Of a stretch of 64,000 bases of DNA, positions 50,727 to 60,585 are shown in pieces. The stretch is from Azotosporobacter soli (lineage in GTDB: Bacteria > Bacillota > Negativicutes > SG130). The stretch's first letter is position 1, and every line of letters starts with the position of its first letter. Under the pieces are notes generated by a model, which did no database searches, was not told the origin of the DNA, and was given only the letters and a program-made list of their open reading frames with translations. The translations under genes were made by a program, and so were the position numbers. Location of the stretch: positions 1 to 64,000 of the forward strand of contig NZ_JAUAOA010000019.1 in assembly GCF_030542965.1 (NCBI RefSeq). The letters run 5' to 3'.

Positions 50727-53666
50727 TTATCTCTCTGCTTCGATCAATGCGACAAACGGTTCCACCAGTGCCGGATCGAATTGCGTCCCGGCATGTCGGC
50801 GAAGCTCTGCGACGGCCTGCTCGGATGTCAATGCCTTACGATAGGGACGGTCGTTGGTCATCGCGTCATACGCGTCGACGATGCCGAGCATCCGGCAGGG
50901 CAGCGGAATTTTTTCGCCGCTCAGACCGAACGGATAGCCCTGCCCGTTCCACCATTCGTGATGTTTCAGAATCCAATCGGCAATCGGATCGAGATCGGCC
51001 GCCGATTGCGCGATCCGGTGGCCGATCTCCGCATGCTGCCGCATGACCGTCCACTCCGCTTCCGTCAAACCGCCCGGCTTAAAGAGGATATGATCCGGGA
51101 TGCCGACCTTGCCGATGTCATGAAACTGGGCAAAGAGCCTTATATCGGCCAACTGCTGGCTCGACAGGCCAAGGGCGGCCGCAAATTCCAGCATGATTTC
51201 CTGCAGCCGCTCGCCATGCCCTTCGGTGATGAAGTCCCTCGCCTCGAGTGCCTTCATCATCGCCTGGACGATAGCGCTGCGCGTGCTTTGCTTGCGATGC
51301 AGTTTTTCCCGGTACATGTTGTGATCGGCTTCGCGGAATAAGGCATCCATATCCGGCGGCGCCGTTTCGCTGACCGCAAAACCGATCGACAGACTGATCG
51401 GCAGCATCGGGTTTTTCTGGTTGTAGTCCTGCAGCTGGCGTTGGATTCTTGTGCAGGCGTTTTCGACGCTCCGCTCCGTATTGAAAGGCAGCAGTACCGC
51501 AATCTCATCGCCGCCGATCCGTGCGACGATCTCGTGTGGTTCGAACGACTGCTTAAAAATTGTCGCCACCGAACGCAAAAGCTGATCACCGGTCGCATGA
51601 CCTAGCGAGTCATTGACGAGTTTCAATCCGTCGACATCGCAGATCATCAAGGCTGCTGGCCCTTTACTGCCGATGCTGATCGCCTTCATTTCCGACTCAA
51701 AGACCGTCCGGTTGTATAGTCCCGTCAGACTGTCCTGCATGCTCAGGCGGCGCAGCTGCCGCTCCATTTCCCGGCGTTGCGTGACATTTCTGACCACCGC
51801 CAGCATTCGTTCGCTGCTGACGACCGCAACGCGCACGTCATAGTAGATCGTCTCGCCGTCAATCTGCAGGCGATCCTCAAACTGTTGCACCGTCCCGCTT
51901 TGCGCCGCTTCTTCCACATGTTGCAAAAAACGGTTTGCCGCTTCTTTCGGCAGACACGTAAGGACAGAGCGCCCCAGTGCCGCCTTATCCATCAAGCGCA
52001 GCTGCGCACGCGGATCGAAGATGGCGACAATTGTTTTTTCCTTATCCAACAATAGGATCGGGTCTGGCATCGCCTGCAAAATGGCCTGGCTTTCTTCCTT
52101 GGCCAGACGCAGCGCCGCCTCGCTTTGCCTTCGTGCTTCTATTTCCTTTTGAAACGAGTGCGTCAGCCTTGCATTGTCGACGGCCAACGACGCCAGCTCG
52201 CCGAACTGATGCAATAAGACGCTGGCCTCCTGCGCCCTCGCTTCATTGGCATTGGCAAACACGATGCCGATGAAGCCGACCACCTGGCCGCCGCTCAAAA
52301 GAGGAATCGCCGCGACGCTTCGTTTTTCTTCGTTTTCCGTTGACAGCCAAGATGCTTCCTCCTCTATGAGCAGACTCGCCTGTCGGCTGATTTTTTCCCC
52401 CATCGCCTGTAGCCAGGCATTTTCCTTTTTCAGCAATGTCAATGCGCCGCCTCGTGCGACCCGCAGCGTAAACGGCTGCGATGTTTCGTCACGCAGGGCG
52501 ATCCAGCCGTCTTGCGTACCGAGAAAGCCGAGCGCGCTGTCCATGATCTGATCGAGAATCTCAGCGATATCGAGATGATGCATGAACGACAGCGCGGTCT
52601 TGTGTAAAAAGGAAAGCACCATGTTCTGACGACTGATCTGGTCTTCTTTTTCCAGCACCGCAGTGAACTGCTGGCGCAGTTCCTCTTCGATCGCCATCAG
52701 TTCTTCGAGCGCGGCGCTGATCTCCGCATTCTTCGTCTGCAGCAAACGTTCCGACTGATGCAGCGTCGCGATGTTTTCGGCCTTGACCAGCACCAGCGAA
52801 GCCAGTTGTGCAAGCTGGCGCAGCAGCAGCCGCTCGGCGACGTTGAATTCGCGCGGCGCATCGAAATAATCAAGGCAGATTACGCCGATCGTCTCCTTAG
52901 CCATTTTCAGCGGAATGCCGACCACCGTCTGCAGCTTGTCAAAATCCGGATGCGGATGCCGCCCCGGCCAGTTCGGATAATCGCTGATCAAGAGCGCTTC
53001 GCCAGTTTGAAAGACTTTGCCGATCAGACCTTCGCCCGGTTCATAATAACCGAACCGATCCTCCTGCGCGTTGCTGCGCCCAATATGGTAACGCCGCACC
53101 ACGCCCTGACTTTGCGCGTCCTTCAGGCAGATCGAACCGTCCGGCGTACCAAAAAGCTCCGCGGTCCGGCGCAGAATCCCCTGCAAAAGCGCATCGACGT
53201 CATTTTCTGCAAGCAGCCTGAGACCGATCTCATGCAACGCCGCCAGACACTCTTCCTGCCGTTCTTCGTTGACCGCCCGCGAAGACGTCTCCGCAATCGG
53301 CCGGGCAAAAAGCATAAAGCGATCCTCTGCAACACGCCGCACGCGCACCTCGATCAGAACCAGACCGCCGTCTTTCGCCCGGTTGTTGCCGGTGAACGAA
53401 ACGCTTTCACCGATGCTCATCTGCTGCATCAGTATGGCGGCCACCTTCGCTTCCTGCTCTGGCAGAAGATCGTCTACATTCAGCGCGAGCAGCTCAGCCC
53501 GTTCATATTGCAGCATCCGGCAGGCCGCCGCATTCACATACAAAATGTCTCCGTCCGCCGCCTCGACGAACACAGCGTCATACACCTCTTCAAACAAAGC
53601 ATACTCCGCTTGCGCCGCTGCCTGCCTTCTTAGAGCCGCTTTCTTGCGTTGCGTTTCCTGTTCCAT
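50727..53666 (-). CDS. PAS-GAF-GAF-PAS-GGDEF-HD-GYP signalling protein
   Basis: A 979-residue soluble protein. Order: PAS (about 20-130, YDAVFVEAADGDILYVNAAACRML), GAF (about 145-300), coiled coil, GAF (about 355-510), PAS (about 530-645), GGDEF (about 655-810) and HD-GYP (about 820-979). The cyclase motif reads GGDEI, with the last residue changed, so activity is uncertain. HD-GYP motifs are intact (HDIGKVGIPDHILF, HAEIGHRIA, HHEWWNGQGYPFGL). The likely net activity is c-di-GMP breakdown under control of several cytoplasmic sensors. Confidence 0.92.
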   Translation of the reverse strand: MEQETQRKKAALRRQAAAQAEYALFEEVYDAVFVEAADGDILYVNAAACRMLQYERAELLALNVDDLLPEQEAKVAAILMQQMSIGESVSFTGNNRAKDGGLVLIEVRVRRVAEDRFMLFARPIAETSSRAVNEERQEECLAALHEIGLRLLAENDVDALLQGILRRTAELFGTPDGSICLKDAQSQGVVRRYHIGRSNAQEDRFGYYEPGEGLIGKVFQTGEALLISDYPNWPGRHPHPDFDKLQTVVGIPLKMAKETIGVICLDYFDAPREFNVAERLLLRQLAQLASLVLVKAENIATLHQSERLLQTKNAEISAALEELMAIEEELRQQFTAVLEKEDQISRQNMVLSFLHKTALSFMHHLDIAEILDQIMDSALGFLGTQDGWIALRDETSQPFTLRVARGGALTLLKKENAWLQAMGEKISRQASLLIEEEASWLSTENEEKRSVAAIPLLSGGQVVGFIGIVFANANEARAQEASVLLHQFGELASLAVDNARLTHSFQKEIEARRQSEAALRLAKEESQAILQAMPDPILLLDKEKTIVAIFDPRAQLRLMDKAALGRSVLTCLPKEAANRFLQHVEEAAQSGTVQQFEDRLQIDGETIYYDVRVAVVSSERMLAVVRNVTQRREMERQLRRLSMQDSLTGLYNRTVFESEMKAISIGSKGPAALMICDVDGLKLVNDSLGHATGDQLLRSVATIFKQSFEPHEIVARIGGDEIAVLLPFNTERSVENACTRIQRQLQDYNQKNPMLPISLSIGFAVSETAPPDMDALFREADHNMYREKLHRKQSTRSAIVQAMMKALEARDFITEGHGERLQEIMLEFAAALGLSSQQLADIRLFAQFHDIGKVGIPDHILFKPGGLTEAEWTVMRQHAEIGHRIAQSAADLDPIADWILKHHEWWNGQGYPFGLSGEKIPLPCRMLGIVDAYDAMTNDRPYRKALTSEQAVAELRRHAGTQFDPALVEPFVALIEAER

Positions 53667-53706
53667 CCGGCTTCATCCTCTCGCTGTCAGTCTGCTCTCT
53701 TTCGCT

Positions 53707-55392
53707 CTAATGCACGTGAAATCTTGCCACCTTGCTCTGCAGATTTTCCGCGGTCTGCGCCAGTTCGCGGCTCGCCGCGGCGATTTCTTCCACGGTGGCC
53801 GATTGCTCCTGCGCACTCGCGGAGATCGTCTGCGCATGTCCGCTGGTTTCCTGCGCCACGCCGCGTACGCCCTGCACCTGACTCAGCACCATTTCGCCCG
53901 ACGCGGCAAGCTGCTGCGCCGCCGCGGAAATTTCCTGCACCTGCCGGTTCAGATTCTCCACCATTTCGGTCAGCTTGGCAAATTGCGTGCCGGCTTCCGC
54001 CATGACGCCGGTTCCTTTTTCTACTTCGCAGGTTCCCGTTTCCATGGCCTGCACCGCTTGTTCCGTCTCATCCTGGATCTGATGGATGATGCTTTCGATC
54101 CGTCCCGCCGCGGTTTGCGACTGTTCGGCTAATTTACGTACTTCTTCAGCTACAACGGCAAATCCTTTTCCTTGTTCGCCGGCCCGCGCCGCTTCGATCG
54201 CCGCATTGAGCGCCAGGAGGTTCGTCTGGCCCGCGATGCCAGCGATCACCTGCACAATCTCGCCGATCTGCTGCGACCGCTCGCCCAAATTTTGTACCGC
54301 CTGCGCGGTATTTTGCACCGAGAGACGAATATTTTCCATCTGTTGCTGCGCCGTCTGCGCGGTTTGCCGTCCGCCCTGCGCGGCAATCGCCGCCTGGCTG
54401 GATTCGGCCGCAAGACCGGTCGCCGCGGTCGCGACATGTTCGACCGCACGTTCCATTTCCCCAACCGTTTGCACGACCTGCTCCACGCCGCTTAGCTGTC
54501 GTTCCGCGCCTTCCGCCACATCGGTAACCGCGTGCGCCACTTGCGCCGATGCATCCGCGGTCTGGCGCGAACTGGCGGTCAACTCTTCACTCGACGCGGT
54601 CAGAATCTGCGCCGTGTCCTGCACACCGTTAATCAGGGTTCTTAAGTCTTTCGTCATCGTGCAAAACGCATCGATCAAATCCTTCAGTTCGTCATTACCG
54701 CGATAAAGCACGCAGACTTCACGCAGATCGCCTTTTGCGACCGCGACCGCGCCGCTCGCGAGTTCCTTCATCGGACGACTGATCGTCCGCGCGAAATAAA
54801 TGCCGCCCCAAACTGTCAAAAGAGCCGCCCCAGCCACGCCGACCGACAGCCAGAGCATCATCTTCTTTGTGCTCTCTTCCCGTTTTTTCTGCTGCTCTTC
54901 CTGCCAGGCCAGCGTGAAGCGGACCGCGTCATTCGTATCCTTTTCCAGTGCGGCGATGGCCGTGCCGGCTTGTTTCACGACGCCGGAAACATCCTGCCCG
55001 GCCTGGATGCCGCTGACCGCCTTATCGACAAATCCCCAGTACTGTTGATACCCTTCCTTGAGCTTTTTCTGATATTCCCGGCTTTCCTTCGTCTTGCTGT
55101 TTTTCTCCCACTCGCTCAGCAGTTGGTTGACCGTCGTCTTCGAATCCTGAAAATTGTTCACCAGCGCGCCGTCCTTCGTGATGATGAAACCGCGCACCAG
55201 CGAAGACTCGCGCTGCAGCTCCTTGTCGAGGCGCAGCAGATTAACCGTCATCGGCACCGTGCGTCCGACCATGTCCTCGATGCCGTCTTCCATCACATTC
55301 ATCTCATAACACAACAGACCTGCCGCGGTCGAAAAGACCAATACGATGCCGACCACCATCAACACTAACTTTTTTTGAATATCCCATCTCAT
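53707..55392 (-). CDS. Methyl-accepting chemotaxis protein
   Basis: A 561-residue receptor: first membrane segment (about 8-29), a periplasmic four-helix-bundle domain (about 30-185), second segment (about 186-207), HAMP, and a long cytoplasmic signalling helix with the conserved [23 protein letters not shown] tip. It is one of the receptors feeding CheA. Its 3' neighbour is the large c-di-GMP protein. The start ATG is preceded by GTAGGAGGATTTTACT. Confidence 0.95.
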   Translation of the reverse strand: MRWDIQKKLVLMVVGIVLVFSTAAGLLCYEMNVMEDGIEDMVGRTVPMTVNLLRLDKELQRESSLVRGFIITKDGALVNNFQDSKTTVNQLLSEWEKNSKTKESREYQKKLKEGYQQYWGFVDKAVSGIQAGQDVSGVVKQAGTAIAALEKDTNDAVRFTLAWQEEQQKKREESTKKMMLWLSVGVAGAALLTVWGGIYFARTISRPMKELASGAVAVAKGDLREVCVLYRGNDELKDLIDAFCTMTKDLRTLINGVQDTAQILTASSEELTASSRQTADASAQVAHAVTDVAEGAERQLSGVEQVVQTVGEMERAVEHVATAATGLAAESSQAAIAAQGGRQTAQTAQQQMENIRLSVQNTAQAVQNLGERSQQIGEIVQVIAGIAGQTNLLALNAAIEAARAGEQGKGFAVVAEEVRKLAEQSQTAAGRIESIIHQIQDETEQAVQAMETGTCEVEKGTGVMAEAGTQFAKLTEMVENLNRQVQEISAAAQQLAASGEMVLSQVQGVRGVAQETSGHAQTISASAQEQSATVEEIAAASRELAQTAENLQSKVARFHVH

Positions 55393-55439
55393 AGTAAAAT
55401 CCTCCTACTTTTTGCTCCCACTTTCCCGATAAAAAAACA

Positions 55440-55467
55440 GACGCCTTTGTCTAAAGACAAAGGCGTC
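55440..55467 (-). terminator. Terminator downstream of the MpsC-family gene
   Basis: A perfect 12-bp stem GACGCCTTTGTC / GACAAAGGCGTC with a TAAA loop and a TTTTTTT tail on the minus strand, about 140 bases after the stop codon at 55605. It also insulates the chemotaxis receptor gene. Confidence 0.85.
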
Positions 55468-55604
55468 AAACAGTTCCGGTTTTACCGCTGCTTAAATAAA
55501 CCTTGGTTTTTCTTCTTCAATTCCCAAGAAAAAAGACAAGCTTGCTTCATCCAGCTGGTCCGTCAACGAACTGCCGGGCGATTGGCCATGCTATTATTTT
55601 CGTT

Positions 55605-56348
55605 TTAACCGCAGCGCGTCACAGCATCTTGCCTGACGGCCAGCGTAACGATCCGATTCTCCTTGTAGTCAACTGCAGTAAAGCTTTGCAGTTCCTGCTG
55701 CCACTCTTCCTCGCACAATTCCTGCAAGACGTGATGCGCCAACGCCGAAAACAAATCCGGCAACGCATTCCCGAGCGCCTCATGCCGCTCTAAATACTGT
55801 GCTGAAAAAGATCCCAGCAGGCCTTCCATCTCCAATACGAGGCACTTCTCCGACAATTGCGTCAGCGCGAGGCGGTTCGGGCCTCGTCCGTATGCATCGC
55901 GAATCTTGCGCGAGACGATCTTGCCGAGCCGTTCCTCTTCGCGTGCGGCGACGTCGCCCCTCATCTTGAAGATCGGTTCCTGAAACCCTTTGACCGTGAA
56001 TGCTTTGATTTCGCCCTCTTTTTCATGCGGTTCAAAAAAATGCCAATAGCGTATCGCGCTGCCGTAATGTTCTGCCAGTTTCGGCAGCAGCTGCAGTCTG
56101 ACCGAATCTTCGATGACGCTCTTGTATTGTTGGAACAGGCATTGTTTCCCATACTTTTCCTGGGCCGCTTGCTCCCATTCCTGGACCTTGGCCGAAATAC
56201 GCACGACCTGCACCTGCTTGCGGCAGACAATCTCTTCGATCTTGTACAAATCCGGCAATTTTCTGCTCTGTCTCATGTCGCAAGTCAACCGCTCATAATG
56301 AGCAATCAATAACGCTTGGCGATCTTTATGCGGCGATGAACGCGTCAT
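55605..56348 (-). CDS. MpsC-family (DUF2294) protein
   Basis: A 247-residue soluble protein. The C-terminal half has the DUF2294/MpsC pattern (KIVSRKIRDAYGRGPNRLALTQLSEKCLVLEMEGLLGSF). DUF2294 proteins include MpsC of Staphylococcus, part of a Na+-linked membrane-potential generating system, though most members are uncharacterised. The N-terminal half (RQALLIAHYERLTCDMRQ) is additional sequence. The gene stands alone, with the terminator about 140 bases downstream. Confidence 0.7.
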   Translation of the reverse strand: MTRSSPHKDRQALLIAHYERLTCDMRQSRKLPDLYKIEEIVCRKQVQVVRISAKVQEWEQAAQEKYGKQCLFQQYKSVIEDSVRLQLLPKLAEHYGSAIRYWHFFEPHEKEGEIKAFTVKGFQEPIFKMRGDVAAREEERLGKIVSRKIRDAYGRGPNRLALTQLSEKCLVLEMEGLLGSFSAQYLERHEALGNALPDLFSALAHHVLQELCEEEWQQELQSFTAVDYKENRIVTLAVRQDAVTRCG

Positions 56349-56565
56349 CTTCTTTTACAGCCCTCCCTTTCTTTTTAAAATGACACTATAGATGGCATTG
56401 GCAAAAGGTTTATCTTTAAGTTCTCTTTTCTACATAAAACTCCTGCCGTACAGCGTCGATTTTTGTAACTTTTGTATCAACTTGTTCATTTGTCTATTTC
56501 CAAGGGATAGTGGGGAAAAAGCTGTCTTTTTTTCCCGCCGTCCACTTCCCTGCTGCACTTTGACG

Positions 56566-57423
56566 CTAGGGCAGCACCGGATAGGTAAAGAAGAGAAAAT
56601 GAACCGTATTCACCAACCCGTGCAGCAAAATCGAGGCCTCGATTCGTTTCGTTCTCTGATAAGCATAGCCATAGCACAATCCGGCCAGCGTCGCGATCAA
56701 TACATAACCTGCGCCTCCGCCATAGTGCGCCGCGCCGAACGCAAGCGAGGCCAGTGCGAGCGCAAGCATTTTCCCACCCCGCCGCTGCGCCAGCGCCGCT
56801 TCGGCCCTGCGCTGCAAAAAGCCGCGAAAGAACGCTTCTTCCGCCATACAGACAAAGAAGAGATTGGTCAGCAGCCAAAGCGGCAGGCAATCGGGCCACT
56901 TCGGATCGAAACGGATTTTACCGCTCGCCAACGCGAACGCAAGCAAAAGCGCAAGGAGATAACCGCCAAGCGGCCAGATGCGTTTTGCCAGCAGCGCCCA
57001 CTCTTTTCGCTCTCTAATTCGCGGATGCGCAAAGCCCAAGAGGAGCAGGCCGGGCACCGTCTTGTCAAAATTAAGATAGAGGGAGATCGGCGATGCGTCC
57101 GCACTGATCCTAAGATCGGCCGCGACCAGCCAGTTGTGGAAATGCGGCATGCGGTGCGCGCCCAGCGCAAAGCTGCCGAAAACCACGCCCAGCAGCAGCG
57201 CGGCCCGACTCCATGTCGCCAGTTCTTCCCGTTCCGACAGATATACCGCCATGGCCAGGCAGATGATGAAAAGAACGGCAGCGCCGTCCAGCTGACCGCT
57301 CAACAGTCCCGCCAGACAAGCCAGGGCAAAGGCCACGCTCCACAACGGCACGCGTAAGCGATCCGGCAGCCACAACAAGGCGACCGCAAGGAATAAAAGT
57401 CCGTAACAAAGCAGCTTCAACAT
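56566..57423 (-). CDS. CPBP-family intramembrane metalloprotease
   Basis: A 285-residue polytopic membrane protein with about eight segments. The CPBP/Abi motif 1 is EEAFFRGFLQRR (catalytic Glu-Glu-x3-Arg), with LAFGAAHYGGG providing the second-motif His. Eukaryotic Rce1-like and bacterial members process prenylated or short peptides, or act as immunity proteins for peptide toxins. No such peptide gene is adjacent. It is a single gene just upstream of the divergent T-box region. Confidence 0.88.
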   Translation of the reverse strand: MLKLLCYGLLFLAVALLWLPDRLRVPLWSVAFALACLAGLLSGQLDGAAVLFIICLAMAVYLSEREELATWSRAALLLGVVFGSFALGAHRMPHFHNWLVAADLRISADASPISLYLNFDKTVPGLLLLGFAHPRIRERKEWALLAKRIWPLGGYLLALLLAFALASGKIRFDPKWPDCLPLWLLTNLFFVCMAEEAFFRGFLQRRAEAALAQRRGGKMLALALASLAFGAAHYGGGAGYVLIATLAGLCYGYAYQRTKRIEASILLHGLVNTVHFLFFTYPVLP

Positions 57424-57595
57424 GATCGTCCTCTACCTCTACCTTTTTCATTTCTTTTCCTGCCATTATATAAGATGTGCGGCGTAAACGCCAGTTGCGC
57501 TGCCGCCGCTTTTCAGAAGAGAAAAGCTGTAACACTGTTTCTTTTTTCTTGACAACCCCTTCAAGATTTGTTAACTTGTATATAATCTAAATAGC

Positions 57596-57829
57596 AAATG
57601 TGCATTGATAGGGATGATCCACTGCCGCCTGACGCTCCAGAGAGCTGTCGTTTGCTGAAAGACAGCGCGCAGGACAATGGAAACTCGCCCTTGAGCATTC
57701 ACCCGAAAGCAATGGCGAGTAGGCGTGAACGGGTTTCTCGCCGTTATCATGAGACTGCAGCCGCGACCGCGCGACTGTACAAAGTGGATATGTTTCATAT
57801 CAACAAGAGTGGTACCACGGAAGTTTGAC
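57596..57829 (+). ncRNA. T-box riboswitch leader, predicted tRNA-Leu (CUC specifier)
   Basis: The canonical T-box sequence AAGAGTGGTACCACGG is at 57805-57820. Stem I opens at 57597 (AATG pairing CATT at 57696-57699), with the GATGA motif at 57613-57617, an AGAGAG motif at 57638-57643 and the distal stem GCTGTC/GACAGC. The specifier is read from GGAAA-CTC-GCCCTTGAGC as CTC (57684-57686), aligned by the GAA...TGAG context seen in characterised T-boxes; that makes it a leucine codon. The antiterminator bulge reads TGGT, which expects discriminator A73, true of tRNA-Leu. ACT is the less likely alternative specifier. A TATAAT box at 57581-57586 puts the start near 57593. Confidence 0.88.
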
Positions 57830-57874
57830 GCTTTCGTCTCTTAGCAGCCATGCTCGGAGACGGAAGCTTTTTTT
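57830..57874 (+). terminator. T-box regulated terminator
   Basis: GCTTTCGTCTC (57830-57840) pairs with GAGACGGAAGC (57857-57867), followed by seven T. The CGTCTCTT segment would instead pair with the T-box AAGAG when uncharged tRNA is bound, giving the antiterminator. Confidence 0.88.
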
Positions 57875-57938
57875 GTCCCGGCGCAGGCTTTCAGTCTCGT
57901 CAATCGATACGAATAAAATGCATTGTGAGGGAATCATC

Positions 57939-60464
57939 ATGAAACTTGCTTTTTCAACACTCGGCTGTCCCGATTTCAGCTGGAAGGACATCTATTCCAT
58001 GGCCAAGGACTTCGGCTTTGACGGCATCGAAGTGCGGGGCCTCGGAAACATCGCCGCTCACGTCAGTCCGTTTATCGCGACCCAGTTGCCGCATACGATC
58101 GAAAAGCTTGCCGAGCTGCGCCTCGAAATCCCCTGCTTGTCACCCGGCTGCTGCTTGAAATTCGCAGAAAAAACCGAAGAAACGCACGCCCAGTTGGTAC
58201 AGCACATTGAACTGGCCGCACAGCTCGGCACGCCCTATGTCCGCATTCTCGGCGACCTGGCCGCGCAGGCGGACGGCGAAGTCGACGATACGATCGTTCT
58301 CGCCGCTTTGAAACGACTCGTGCCGATCGCCGAAGCGCACGGCGTAACGTTGTTGGTCGAGACAAACGGCGTCTATGCCGACACCGCCCGTCTTTGCCGC
58401 CTCTTGAATCAGATCGCCAGCGACGCGGTCGCCGCGCTCTGGGATATGCATCACCCCTACCGCTTTGCCGGTGAAACGCCGGGCCAGACCGTGCAAAATC
58501 TCGGCGCGTATATCAAATACGTCCACGTCAAGGATTCGATCATGGAAGACGACGTCATCCGCTATAAGATCATGGGCGAAGGCGATCTGCCGATCGATGC
58601 GATGATGCTCGCGCTGAACTCGATCAACTACGACGGCTATGTCTCTCTCGAATGGCTCAAACGCTGGGCGCCCGACCTCGCCGACGCTGGCGTCGTCTTC
58701 CCGAACTTCGCCAACTACATGAGCCGCTTTCTCGAAACCAGCGCCACTAAGGACCGCCTCTTTGACAACAACGCCAAAACCGGCAAATACGTCTGGGAAA
58801 AAGACGCGCTGATCGATCTGACCTTCCCGCAGGTGCTCGACCGGATGGTGACCGAATTTCCCGACCAGTATGCGTTTCGCTATACGACGCACGACTACAC
58901 GCGCACCTATGCGCAGTTCCGCGACGATGTCGACGAATTCGCCCGCTCGCTGATCGCGCTGGGCGTGCGTCCGGGCGACCATGTTGCAATCTGGGCGACC
59001 AACGTGCCGCAATGGTTCATCACCTTTTGGGCAACGACCAAGATCGGCGCAGTGCTGGTCACGGTAAATACCGCCTACAAAATCTATGAAACCGAATATC
59101 TGCTGCGCCAGTCCGACACCCATACGCTCGTCATGATCGACGGCTACAAAGATTCGGACTATGTCGGCATCATCAAGGAACTCTGTCCGGAGCTCGAAAC
59201 GGCAGAAGCCGGAAAACCGCTGCACATGAAACGATTACCGTTTCTGCGCAACGTCATCACGATCGATTCCAAACAAAAAGGCTGCCTGACCTGGGACGAA
59301 GCGGTCGCAATGTCCGACCGCGCACCGCTCGAAGAAGTCTATCGCCGCGAACGTGCGATCAACAAACACGACGTCTGCAACATGCAGTACACGTCCGGTA
59401 CCACCGGCTTTCCCAAAGGCGTCATGCTCTCGCACTACAATGTGGTTAACAACGGCAAAAACATCGGCGACTGCATGGACCTCTCGACCGCCGACCGCAT
59501 GATGATCCATGTGCCGATGTTCCACTGCTTCGGCATGGTTCTCGCGATGACCGCCTCGATGACGCACGGCGTCACGATGTCGCCGCTGCCGTATTTCTCG
59601 CCGAAACAGTCGCTCGACTGCATCAACCGCGAACAGATCACCTGCTTCCACGGCGTGCCGACGATGTTCATCGCGATGCTGGAACATGCGGATTTCCCCA
59701 CGACCGACTTCTCGCACATGCGCACCGGCATCATGGCCGGCAGCCCCTGTCCTGTCAAAGTCATGCAGGACGTCGTCGACAAAATGAACATGAGCGAGAT
59801 CACGATCGTATATGGCCAGACCGAATCCGCGCCCGGCTGCACGCAAAGCCGCGTTGACGACTCCATCGCGCTGCGCGTCTCCACGGTCGGACGCGAACTG
59901 CCCGGCGTCGAATGCAAGATCGTCGACCCCGAAACCGGTGCGGATCTGCCCGATAATGTCGACGGCGAATTCGTCGCCCGCGGCTACAACATCATGAAAG
60001 GCTACTACAAGATGCCCGAAGCGACGGCCGCCGCGATAGACAAAGACGGCTGGCTGCATACCGGCGACCTGGCCCGCCGCGACGAAAACGGCAACTACAA
60101 GATCACCGGCCGCATCAAGGACATGATCATCCGCGGCGGCGAGAACATCTATCCCAAAGAAATCGAGGATTTCATCTACACGCATCCCAAAGTAAAAGAC
60201 GTTCAGGTCATCGGCGTACCGGACAAACAGTACGGCGAAGAAATCATGGCCTGCGTTATTGCCAAGGACGACAGCGGCTTGAGCGCCGACGAACTGAAAG
60301 AATATATCCGCAGCCATATCGCCAAACACAAGACGCCGCGCTACATCGATTTCGTCAACGAATTCCCGATGAACGCCGCCGGAAAGATCATGAAATACAA
60401 AATGCGCGAACAGGCCGTCAAACGTCTGGGCCTCGAACGAGATAACGAAATAGAAACCGCATAA
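57939..60464 (+). CDS. TIM-barrel isomerase-like domain fused to acyl-CoA synthetase
   Basis: An 841-residue protein. Residues 1-260 form a xylose-isomerase/AP-endonuclease-2-like barrel with a putative metal set E141, D169, H196 and E238 (LLVETNG, ALWDMHH, YVHVKDS, VSLEWL). Residues 290-835 form a full AMP-binding acyl-CoA synthetase with the P-loop YTSGTTGFPKG (484-494), YGQTESAP, WLHTGDLARRDENG, IKDMIIRGGENIYPKEIE and the C-terminal AAGKIMK lysine. No frameshift separates the halves. The start ATG at 57939 is seven bases after GAGGG and lies behind the predicted leucine T-box. The substrate is unknown. The enzyme could activate a branched-chain acid such as isovalerate; this is inference. 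Confidence 0.88.
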   Translation: MKLAFSTLGCPDFSWKDIYSMAKDFGFDGIEVRGLGNIAAHVSPFIATQLPHTIEKLAELRLEIPCLSPGCCLKFAEKTEETHAQLVQHIELAAQLGTPYVRILGDLAAQADGEVDDTIVLAALKRLVPIAEAHGVTLLVETNGVYADTARLCRLLNQIASDAVAALWDMHHPYRFAGETPGQTVQNLGAYIKYVHVKDSIMEDDVIRYKIMGEGDLPIDAMMLALNSINYDGYVSLEWLKRWAPDLADAGVVFPNFANYMSRFLETSATKDRLFDNNAKTGKYVWEKDALIDLTFPQVLDRMVTEFPDQYAFRYTTHDYTRTYAQFRDDVDEFARSLIALGVRPGDHVAIWATNVPQWFITFWATTKIGAVLVTVNTAYKIYETEYLLRQSDTHTLVMIDGYKDSDYVGIIKELCPELETAEAGKPLHMKRLPFLRNVITIDSKQKGCLTWDEAVAMSDRAPLEEVYRRERAINKHDVCNMQYTSGTTGFPKGVMLSHYNVVNNGKNIGDCMDLSTADRMMIHVPMFHCFGMVLAMTASMTHGVTMSPLPYFSPKQSLDCINREQITCFHGVPTMFIAMLEHADFPTTDFSHMRTGIMAGSPCPVKVMQDVVDKMNMSEITIVYGQTESAPGCTQSRVDDSIALRVSTVGRELPGVECKIVDPETGADLPDNVDGEFVARGYNIMKGYYKMPEATAAAIDKDGWLHTGDLARRDENGNYKITGRIKDMIIRGGENIYPKEIEDFIYTHPKVKDVQVIGVPDKQYGEEIMACVIAKDDSGLSADELKEYIRSHIAKHKTPRYIDFVNEFPMNAAGKIMKYKMREQAVKRLGLERDNEIETA

Positions 60465-60482
60465 TCCTTATCCTCTTGGAAG

Positions 60483-60514
60483 AAACAGGCTTTGTCATAC
60501 GACAGAGCCTGTTT
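60483..60514 (+). terminator. Terminator of the fusion-enzyme gene
   Basis: AAACAGGCTTTGTC pairs with GACAGAGCCTGTTT (one mismatch), loop ATAC, followed by TTTTCATAT. Confidence 0.85.
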
Positions 60515-60585
60515 TTTCATATCCATTCCCTATACCCGCTTACTGCCATTCAAATAACAAGATTTGATCAAGACTCTTTCTTTTT

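Noticed and set aside
57549-57586. TTGACA (57549-57554) paired with TATAAT (57581-57586) as the T-box promoter
   Set aside because: The spacing is 26 bases, too long for a normal sigma-A promoter; only the TATAAT box is retained as a likely -10.
58140-60329. Long minus-strand open frames inside the fusion gene
   Set aside because: They are shadow frames of a GC-biased gene: low-complexity His/Asp-rich translations, no ribosome sites, no family motifs.
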